Assembly (NCBI RefSeq): GCF_040807025.1
Contig: NC_090964.1
Span: forward strand, 8,642,214-8,706,213
Origin: Struthio camelus
Taxonomy: Eukaryota > Chordata > Aves > Struthioniformes > Struthionidae
Direction of reading: 5' to 3'
Length of the DNA: 64,000 bases
The translations under genes were made by a program, and so were the position numbers. A model generated the notes under the pieces. It made no database searches. It was not told the origin of the DNA and saw only the letters and a program-made list of their open reading frames with translations. Below are positions 42,581 through 52,273 of this stretch, one piece after another. The first letter of the stretch is position 1, and the number at the start of each line of letters is the position of its first letter.

Positions 42581-43470
42581 GGGATGAGTGGACCACCAAG
42601 GGCTTGTTTAGGGGAGGGAGTCTGGCTTGTACCTGGGCTGGAGGGGGTTTTGAAGAGAGACGCCTTCTGCCAGTAGGGCTGCAATAGTGAGAAGATTGGG
42701 AGATCTCAAGGGGGGTTGCTTTGGGGCAATTGGGGTGTCTTGCTTGTATCTGAGATGGGATGGGGGGATTCGGAAGGATTTATTTGGGGGAGGGTCTTAC
42801 TTCTGTATGTGTGTGGTGGCCTGAGGAGGGTCCCTCATCCCTAGGGATGCGGGAGGAGTTCGCCTGGGGGAGGATGGGAGGCCTGAGGGTTGTCTGTAAG
42901 GGATAAAAAGATTTTCTGGGGTCTCGGCAGGAAGGTGGGAAGGGGAAAAGCTGGGACTGATGTTATGGGGATGGTTCTCAGGCTGGGAGGTGGGGCTGGA
43001 AAGGAAGGGTGTCCAGGATGTGGTGGTTTTCCTGGGGTTTGAGTGGGGGCAGGGCTGTGATTGCTGAGGCTGGATTGTGTCGATGCAGGGCTGCCCCGTG
43101 GGATTTGGAGTTGCCTGGGTTAGAAGCAGGGAGTTTAGGAAGTCTGGCCTGACCAGAGCAGGGGCTAAAGAAAGCACTGGTGTTGCTGAGGGTACTAGTG
43201 TAAGCGTGACCTTAGGAAGGCCTGAGACAAGCTTTGGTACGGAGCTGTGCACTTACTAGATGTGGCTGTGGTTTGCCTCTAAGGGAATGCTTTGCTGGGG
43301 AAACCTAATTATCGAGAGCTGGAGGTCTGGGATATGAGGCATAGCAGAGGTAGCAAGTTGAGGGATGTTGCAGTACTGGGATTGTCATAGAAGTAGCCTC
43401 CACTCTGTTGTGGTGATGATTCCTCGTGGTTCCTTAGTGTGATTAGTCACGATCTCCTTTTTCTCTCCAG

Positions 43471-43870
43471 GCGGCTGTGTGCTTGTTGCTTTCAATAAGA
43501 GAGGAGTAAGGCAGAAGGTTGGCTTTTAAAGGCTACTGTATAAATGGAAACCAGCTTCAAAACCCCCAGAATGAACGAGCCAGGTTCTGACTCAGAACTG
43601 CAGTTAGTATTTAAAGAAGAAAAAAAGATAATCCCACCACCAGCAGCAACTAGAAAACTATCTCCTTATGACTCAACATATAGAAATGCTTAGCTTTAAT
43701 GAACTCAACTGTTGGAAAGAAATGATGTGTCTCAGTTTATGAGTTAAGGTAGGAGTAAATATCTGTCTATGTACAGATGCACAGCCAGGAATATAAGTCG
43801 TCTTACAAGACAGGGTTCTTATTGTAACGTTTTTGCATACATCTCTAATAAACATAATGATTGATTTCAG
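43471..43870 (+). other. Candidate cryptic terminal exon with 49-codon ORF
   Basis: A strong acceptor (CTTTTTCTCTCCAG) ends at 43470. Downstream is an ATG at 43544 with an A at position -3 and a G at +4. It opens a 49-codon ORF ending TAG at 43691-43693, followed by AATAAA at 43847-43852. The peptide begins METSFKTPRMNE, has an acidic then lysine-rich middle, and contains IIPPPAATRKLSPYDS. I do not recognise it. It could be an alternative end of a PTP4A2-promoter transcript, a decayed retrocopy, or chance. Confidence 0.25.
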
Positions 43871-46800
43871 AATTAGTTACCTGTAAATACCCATCTTTCT
43901 CTTTCACACAGTAGTACTTAAACATTCTTCCTATATCAGAGCAAAGTTGAACTGTGAACGTAGTCTGTTTCGTCGCTCTTGCTTCTGTACTTTGCCCTGT
44001 TGTGGAATGTTGTCTTAGTTAACTGTTGTGAGGCCTCCGAGGGAGGACAGACCGATGCACAGGCCTAGAGAGGACTGGGCCATATGTTGTTCGTGTAAAG
44101 GCACATTTCTGCTCTTGATTTAACAAAGGCCATCCACAGCTGAAAACACAGCTCTTTAGATCTTGTAGTGCAGTCAGATAATTTGTGTAAGTGATACAGG
44201 TAGTGTAATGTTGCTAATAACTTTAGAGGAGAAAGCATCAGTGAAACACTGCTATTGAAGTAGGAGAGAAGAGCTATACTTGCTATGTCTTGTCTATTGT
44301 AATTGGATTAATTTGGAAGTTTATTTGCTTGTGAAAGAGAGTGGAAGGTTTAAAATTGCTCTGTCTAAACATTGAAAAATAGACTCCAATGGCTTGAGAG
44401 TCTGGGGTAGAAGTTACTCTCCTTGACACATGTGAATTACAGTGTTAGATCAGCCTGGCATCAATTTAAGGCAGTATCTGGCTGATTTATATCATAAGAG
44501 CGTATAAAATACTTTTATAGTGGCCATTGGCTTCAGTGTTATGTTGTGGCTCTTTGAGCTAATTGTGGAGGGGTACAGGAGCCTTAAATCTCTTGATCCC
44601 TTTGTGTATTATAGCACTTGAGACATTGGATTGCTGTCTCTATTCAGGTCACTGTTATGTGCACCTTTGTCTTGTTACCCTTTGTTTTTTTACTTTTTAT
44701 TGCAGAAAGAGAAAACTTTTTTTGGTCTCTTACACCGAGAGTCTTAGCTATTCTTTAAATAGTTGACTGAATTTTAACAATTGAGACTTTGTGGACGTGC
44801 AGTGAAATTTATCAGTAAGCTTAAGTTTCAGTGATGAGACTGAATTTAACTGCCACAGGAGCATGGAAAAGAAGCCAACTCTCCACTAAGTCATTTTTCC
44901 AGCAGAAGTACATGGCAAATTCAAAGAACTGAGATGAGTAAGATGCAAGTAATTCAACTCTAACTTAATTGAATGACATCCCTGTTGCTGTGTGCTTTGA
45001 AATTGCCCTTAAGTCCTGCTTGATTTGTTAATTTTTTTTTTTTTTAGTTACTTCATCTTAAAGTGTGAGAAGAATATTTAGTTTAAGTTGTCAGGGAATA
45101 TGATTATCAGGACCATATTTTCAAAAACCAGCAGTTGATACAATTTAGGCAAGTCAACATTCTGATTTTAGGAATGAGTTGTTAGTATCACTTACATAAT
45201 CATAAATATTTTCTAGAGGAACTTCTGATTTTAAAGTATTTAAAGTCTACTGTAATTCTGTGACTTAATACAGGGGGATAATAAGCTTTAAATTTCTTTT
45301 TCTTAGAGGGGCCTTTTGAATTTGACTACTCACACAGTTATAGTTTTAGGAACTTTAAATTTTTTTGGCCATGGTATGTAAATGACAATCAAATGTGTCT
45401 TCCTTCTGAAGTTTTTTTTTTTTTAACTGAATGATGTGTGAGGAAAGTGCTCAATAATCATAAACATCAGAACAGCACTTTAAATTACAAAGCAGGTTCT
45501 ATCTCACAGAAAAGGTCTGTAACAAAAAGCACACAGACATATTAAATTTTTTTTGAAAGCGTTAATGGAGTATCTAATCACTTCCCACTGCTGAACTTGC
45601 CAAGATGATGATCTCCATGCGTTGATGCCTGTGTTGATTATTAATGGCTTGACCTCACCAAAATTTAGAGAGGGCAGATAACTTTTTTTTTTTTTTTAAA
45701 GTACTCAAAAGTGTTTTGATGCAGGATTGGTCTCTCACTGAGTAGTCTTACTGGGTATGTTTGACAATTCTTATTCTTTTCTGATAGTTTCACTTTTAAA
45801 TTGAGATTTACATTTTTTTTTTTTCTTACTGAGGCAGATTTTTATCTGCTGCTGTTGGTTTTAAGGCCTAGGACAGAGTGGCTAGGTTAATGCAAAAGGA
45901 AACGAATGAGTCACCAGCAGAACTTGTCAGCAAACTGGGAGGGAGCTCGAAGGCGGGGGTGGATAGGGTGGAACAGTAGAATTTTTGACCTCACCCCTCT
46001 CTAGGCACGTGTCATTCTGAACAAGCTTCTTTCAGAGATTGTTCAAGAATTTTTTCCAAGAATGTTAGTACCAGAGTTTGTTCTCTGTATACAGAGAAAG
46101 TATATTTTAGAAAAGATGGTTGCCTCAGTTCTAACTAATGTTGTATGTTTCCACTGTGTTAAAGTTGACTGGTTTTGGAGGCCCTGATGGATTCTTTCAC
46201 TTGAAGAACACCTTTTGCTCCAGAAGAAGCAGCTCTTCAAGATGTTTTTGACAGTCTATTGATAGAATGTAGCTCATTTAGCAGGGCAGTACAGGAAAAG
46301 GAAGTGAAATGTAAGGTACTCAAAACGTCAGGAAAAGTCTAGCTGGGCTGCAGGGTAATGTCAGAATTGTAGTTTTTCTAGGATCAAGTTTTGTCCTGTC
46401 CAGTGCACTGTCACACTAATTTCTTATGTATAAAACAAAACACAAGAAGGAGGTTTTTTAGAAGAGGAAAAGGAGAAAAATTCATCAGCTCATTAAGTAA
46501 CTTCGTTAACATATCAAATGTAGATTTCCAGTTACATGATCAAAATTAGTTGAGGTAATTTCGAAATACTGGTCGTCAAAACACTGAAGTATCCTTTTAA
46601 TATCGACTGACAAATTAGCAGGCTTTGCTTTGCATCCTGTGCACTGGCTTATTTTGAAAGGTGATCCAAGTGACCTTTCCAAAGGTATCTCTATTTTGCA
46701 ATCTTTGGAAGCTGCAGCTGTTGCAAGCTGTTCAACTGTCTTGATGCAGCAAAAGAAGCACTTTTAAATGTACGTTTTGAAGGAGATGGTGGAGCTGGGA

Positions 46801-47230
46801 ATACCTTGTGAGGTGGTTACTTATTTCTTAACAAAACCATTTTGCTAACTTGCACAGGACTGATACGGAAGAGTAAGTGATTTGCCCGATTTAAGTATCT
46901 AATTTAGAAGCCAATCCAATGATAGGCTAGACAGCCACCGGAGATGAATTTTCTTAGGTGTGTTGGTTTTCTACTTAAGGCAATCACAAGTGAAGTTTCT
47001 GTCAAGTCAGGCATCCATTTAACTGTTTTCTCTGAATTAGTTAACTAGCACAAACTAACAAATGTGGGTGAGTAGTCGAAGGCCTGTCCGTTGCTTACCT
47101 TTTAAGCATATTCTTGCACGTTGTTGGTATTTTGAATGACATTCTTCTCAGATTGGCCTCATTAGGCTTTATCAAGTGCTCTCAGCATATAAGACTGTGC
47201 AAGTGTGAAGGGTGAGGAGCTGATGCAGTT

Positions 47231-47308
47231 GGTAGTGCTCACAATGCTGTTAGTTGTATAATCGCGGGTGGTAGTGCTCACAATGCTGTTAGTTTTATAA
47301 TCATCCTC
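47231..47308. repeat. 39-bp tandem duplication
   Basis: GGTAGTGCTCACAATGCTGT and the following AT-rich bases occur twice, starting at 47231 and 47270, with a single G/T difference in the matching core. A recent small duplication in PTP4A2 intron 1. Confidence 0.95.
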
Positions 47309-48091
47309 TCCATAGGTGCAGGCACTGTCACAGTTCACTAAACTTTTAGATAGGCATCTTGATTGATGATTAATCCTTGATGATTAAGTTGAACAATATC
47401 AGGAACTAATTCTCAAGCATATCTAGTTCTTTTCTAATGCAAGAATTGTTATTACTTGACTTGTTTGTGCTGCTGTCTCTGTTTTTTCTCCTCTCTGGTT
47501 TCTAATGGAGTGATTACACGTTACTCGTAATTCTGATGCGTTAGATACCTTTGCTCCCTTTCTGAGGCCAACCACATAAAACGTGTAGTAATTTTTTGGT
47601 TTCTCTCCGTGTTCTATCTCACTTTCTAAGTATAAAAAGTTGAAGATTAATTGATTGAAAAATTATTTCTTGTTTCATATTGTACATGCACATAGTTACT
47701 ACTTATCGTAATCAGTCATGACAAGCGCTCCGTTCTTTTGAGGTTTTTAAATGCAAATTTGCATTGCTAACCCTAACAGGGAGGAAGAAATTTGAAAGTA
47801 TTTACTTGGGGAGATCAGAAGTTGTAGATAGCAGGGTCTTTCCTGTTTTTCATTTTTATAAGTTAAAACCTTATTTTTCTTATTTAACTTTATGGTGTAT
47901 AGCAGTTGAAGGTCATAGGAGGAAGGAATATATGTGTCATTAACCAAATTGTTTTAAAAATAGAAGTTTATGTAGCACATAATCCTAAGAGTCTTATCCT
48001 TCTGGAAATCATTTTTCATGCTTAAATACAGTGCTTTACGTTTTTAATCACTTCTGAGCTATTAGCTAATTAAACACTCTTGTAATATTCC

Positions 48092-48245
48092 TGGGAGGAA
48101 GGTAAGATGATGTCTGTCATTCCTGTTCTGCAGAGAAGCTGAGCTGCTGAGAGAGGTTTGGCAAGGCTGGACCGTAAGCAGCCACCGAACTGTGGGTAGG
48201 ACCTGGGAGCTCGTAACTCCCAGTGCCGTACTTGATTTACTGGAT
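48092..48245 (+). mobile_element. MIR-type SINE relic
   Basis: Forward MIR pattern: CCTGTTCTGCAGAGAAGCTG, then GAGAGAGGTTTGGCAAGGCTG (compare the consensus AGAGAGGTTAAG and CTTGCCCAAGGTC), then ACCTGGGAGCTCGTAACTCC (compare ACCCAGGTCTGTCTGACTCC). Boundaries are approximate. Confidence 0.6.
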
Positions 48246-50363
48246 CATATTGTCTCCCTGTATCCTTTATTTGTGACTTGGTGAATGGTTTTTACAAAAC
48301 AGTTTAAAAATAATTAAATAGAAATTAACTCTTTGATTTGCTTGAGGGAAGAGAAGTGTAACCTTAATGACCTCATTTGATGCAGCTCACAGTGTAGACA
48401 AATAACACTGGATGAGGCCCTTTCAATCAAATGATCAGTGCCAAAAAGAAAAACATTTGAACGAGTTGTTTAAATCTGACAAATTATTCTTTCCCCTTGA
48501 GACTGTGTGCTTTGGTAATGCTGTAAACCTCTGGTACTCTGGATCCAAATTTGGGTCTCCCATACCAGGATCTCTTGTCCACTGCTTTTATTTTAAATGG
48601 CTTTGTTAGGTTCTCAGAAGTAAAGAAGTTAGTGTTAGGACTCTTCTTTTGTAATGTAATTCTTCAGGCAGCTATCCAGAAAGTTATCAGGTGACTGAGT
48701 ATATGTTTAATTGGGGGGTGGGAAAAAACCTATTATTTTTCTGGAAGGTTACTTTCTTGTATAAAGATTTACAGGTGTTGAACACACAGATGCCATAACT
48801 TTAGTCATTCTATTCTTGGTACATCATAGCTACAGCAGACTGTAATACATTTTAGCAAATCCTTTGCTTTGAGTTATGGTAGTACATGAGAAGAATTGAC
48901 AAGTGTAAGGATTTGAATCGATGTGTTTAGATGGAACTCTTCTGTCTGGGGTGAGACTTAATCCTGTAATCATTAAACTGATAAAATATTCTGGAATTCA
49001 TTTTTGAAATTTGTATTTCAGTCACTCAGAGTAAGAACTGCAATAAGGTTGGGGGAGGTTATTGAAAACATCTTTGTTCTTGCCTCTGGCAACCTAATTA
49101 ATGTATTTTTTTGGCATTGAAAACTGTTCTTTAAGGAAATAATTGCTGTTCTTTGGGTGATTTTTGACTCTGTGTCAGTGAAAAAGGTAATTTTGTAGTA
49201 CTTAATTTGACTATTTTAAAGTGAAGATCTCATTAAAATGTTGAGAGCACCAGAAGTTTGGGATGTGAACTTCCAGGCATGTTTTTTTCCCCCCTAATTG
49301 TATTCATTTGAGTGTGCCACGCTGACCTTTCATTTGAAGTTACAGGTTTGATTTCTGGATGCTGGTTTGGATTTTATTCAAATACCTTTTTTTTTTTTTT
49401 TTAAAGTTTTAAAAATACCTGTTATGGTTTTTTTGGCCTCATGATTTTTACATACCTTATTTCCTTCAGTTTAAGGGTCTGTTCTGATAATGAGTTATTC
49501 CAAAGCAGATAATACTATTCTGGCTCAATTTAGCTATTTTTCCACAAAGCAAAGCTGTTTCCCTTCTTTAAAGGTGAACATTTGTCTCCCTGTGCAACTG
49601 TGTACATCTAAGGGAGTAGTCAAGCTGATTTTATTTTGACTTCTCAGAATAAGTGATACGTTGCTGGCCTACTTATATTTTCCAGAGAATTTTGCAGAAC
49701 ATGGAGTTTGTATTGTGACATTGCAGGAAATGAAAAATTGAATATTCATTGTCTGCATTTAAATTTCAGTCTACTGTGATGATGTCATACTTTCACAAAG
49801 CTTTTACTAGTATCTTCCAAACGAGTTCTGCTTTGAAAATGGTGGTTAAAATCAGCTTAAAAAGAAAGACTTTTCAACCTTTCAACCAACCTGAAAGCCG
49901 TGTTGCTTGCTCTAGTATTTCAGCCTTAAATCTCTCCAGTTAAGCTAATTCAGGTTAGCTACCTTTTCGTCTCCCTGAACTTCCTGGCAGAATTACATTG
50001 TGGCGTCTTTTATTGATGTTGCTACAAAATCTAGATTTTGAATTCTGTGTATTAAGGTTGGAAGCTGCCACTATCTTAATGCCCCAATTTGCAAACAGAG
50101 ATCACATTGGGAATGACTAAAAATTATTACTGCCGCATGACCATTTGGTTGCTTTTGAAATGACTAATTTCTAGTGGATGGTATCTCCTCTCCCAAATGT
50201 CTGGGCATACGTACAGAGTTGGTGATACAGCGATGTTGGTGAAATTTCTATGCTAGCAAAAGCTCTAATATATTCCAGTTATACTCTTATAAAAGGGTCT
50301 CTGCTTGTATGGCTTTTTTTTTTTTTTTCCAGAAAATTAAGCCATACCAACGATATTTTTCTG

Positions 50364-50407
50364 TATATGGGCTTAAGCCATATACATATAAGCCATATGG
50401 GCTTAAG
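50364..50407. repeat. Inverted/direct repeat cluster around GGGCTTAAGCC
   Basis: TATATGGGCTTAAGCCATA is a near-perfect palindrome at 50364-50382. It is followed after a few bases by AAGCCATATGGGCTTAAG (50390-50407), another inverted pair. The segment is open on both strands over about 215 bases. Confidence 0.7.
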
Positions 50408-51616
50408 CCTGGGTTAACAGGTATGACTGTACCAACAAACACTTTCACGTATGCACTTGGCTTCATACTTTTGTTTTTCTTCTGTGGCACCTGGTTAAGA
50501 GGGAGGAGCAGCAAAAGTGTGTAGAAAGGTTTCCTTGTTCGTGGTTCCGGTGTCTAACTGCCAGGAACAGCAGTTACAAGAAGTCCTGAATCTCTGGGCT
50601 AGAGCATGCTCAGTGCAGAAAGAATATTCAGAGTAATAACTCTCAAGTCTCCAGTGAATATTGCGTGTGTGTATATATATAATTTTTTTAATGTTGTCAC
50701 ATCTGGCCTAATTTAAGCAAGTTGTCAGAAATGCAGGCAAAGCCATATTGGAGGCTAGCCTCTGCTCCTTTCCCATCAAATTGAAACCTTTAGGGCAAAA
50801 TATTTCATTAATTATTTTTGGTAGTGATTGATCTATTAACTTAAAGATTGCATCCCCAAAACCCAGCATGAGGCAGAGAGCTGACAACAGACACTTTAGC
50901 TGAAATAATTTAGTGTGACATAAGTAATTAAAGTCTGGATGGGGCAGCATTAGTAACAGCAGCAGCTAGTTCTGCTTAAATAATTCTATATCTTTACTCT
51001 TTTGCTTTGCCTTATGGACTTCAGACTTTAGTGAGGTGAATATTAGTTTCTGTTGGACTTGGAATTTTGTGGCTTTCCATTATTCTGCGTGTTTTGAACA
51101 TCACGCTTTACAAAATATAATTGCGCTATACTTAGTATCCTGTTTACCCTTTGATCATTGTTACCTTGCTTGTAGGGGATGGTAACCAGTAGAAAGGCAG
51201 TTTTTTCTGGGTAGTTTTAGTTATACTTTATTTTCATAATTAGTGTAGGAACAGTAGTCGCTTGATTGAAAGATACTGTTTATCTGAAGAATTAGTCTGC
51301 TAGTTTCTCTTGCAAAATGTTAATTATGAGCATCGGATGTGTAGTGACTTCTTTAGAACTGTTCACTGTTACTGGGGCTCCAAGTACAATGGCTGACAAA
51401 AGTCTAAAATCTTATTTGATCAGAATTCTCCATAAGAAAGGACTGTTGTTTCATACTGCACTAAAAGATGTAATTCCATTTGTATCAACTAGTTTCAAAA
51501 GGAATTTTAGTGGTTACCGCTGCAAAATAGTTTTGAAGTTTCAGGAGAGTTGGGATTTGATGTTTCTGGAATTAGAAGCAACAATTCCTCTGACATGATA
51601 TTTTTCTTCTCTTTAG

Positions 51617-52177
51617 GTGTTCTGTTGGAATATACGTCGCACATTTATGGCGATTCTGAGTGTGAGGGCAGACTTCTGCCAGGCCCAGCACAGCACCCTG
51701 GCTGACAAGTGAGCTGGGTGCAGGGGGTTTTACGTGCCATAATTACTTTGCCTTGAAGACTCCAGATACAGCGAACACTCTCAAATATATGGGATATCTT
51801 TTGCATATTGGAAGCATATTCCTTTTACTGACTCTAGCAAAACTAAGCATCAAGAAAACAAAGTGGAGAGAAAATCTGCCCTTATTTTTTTGCCTCACCA
51901 GTGCCTAAATGTAGAACAGGCTGCCTAGTCTTGCATGTAGTCAGAATTTTTGGAGTCTGAAGGATACCACCTGCAGTAATTGAGGCCTAAGTGGAAGGCA
52001 AGGGGATTCTAAAGCAAACCTACTTTTCCAGAAGTGAAGTCTTTAAGGAACAAACACGGCAAAGCAAGCTCTGATCGATCCCAGGCATTTTAGTGATCTT
52101 TTTAATGTTTTCTGCTGTGAAACGTTTCAAAGGTTATTGAATTTTTTTTTTGCCCCTTACACATTTTGTTTGCCATT
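51617..52177 (+). promoter_or_regulatory. PTP4A2: PTP4A2 5' leader in exon 2 with multiple uORFs
   Basis: The acceptor TTCTTCTCTTTAG at 51616 opens a 561-nt untranslated leader in the start-codon exon. It holds five upstream ATGs: 51647 (21 codons), 51789 (39 codons), 51909 and 51935 (each ATG followed directly by TAG), and 52105 (11 codons). All terminate before the main ATG. PRL-family mRNAs have been reported, as I remember, to carry a magnesium-sensitive uORF in the 5' leader. Confidence 0.7.
51647..51712 (+). CDS. Upstream ORF 1 of PTP4A2, 21 codons
   Basis: ATG at 51647-51649 in an imperfect context (TTTATGG: T at -3, G at +4), 21 codons, TGA at 51710-51712. The peptide starts MAILSVRADFCQ and ends in STLADK. 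Its codons are GC-richer than the surrounding leader, suggesting constraint on sequence. It is the best candidate for the reported conserved PRL uORF that represses main-ORF translation; identity to that peptide was not checked. Confidence 0.5.
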   Translation: MAILSVRADFCQAQHSTLADK

Positions 52178-52273
52178 ATGAACCGTCCAGCCCCAGTGGA
52201 AATTACCTATGAGAATATGCGTTTCCTGATCACTCACAACCCAACCAATGCAACCCTCAACAAGTTCACAGAG
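52178..52273 (+). CDS. PTP4A2: PTP4A2 exon 2, coding part
   Basis: 96 nt, residues 1-32, [20 protein letters not shown] to NKFTE. The start ATT|ATG|AAC follows the leader. Donor ACAGAG|GTAAGG. Confidence 0.97.

Larger units (their letters stand above)
41700..51616 (+). other. PTP4A2: PTP4A2 intron 1 (predicted)
   Basis: A 9.9-kb intron in the 5' UTR. It begins with a degenerate minisatellite and holds a candidate cryptic terminal exon near 43471, a MIR relic near 48.1 kb, a 39-bp duplication near 47.23 kb and many T-rich runs. No other gene is supported. Confidence 0.6.
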
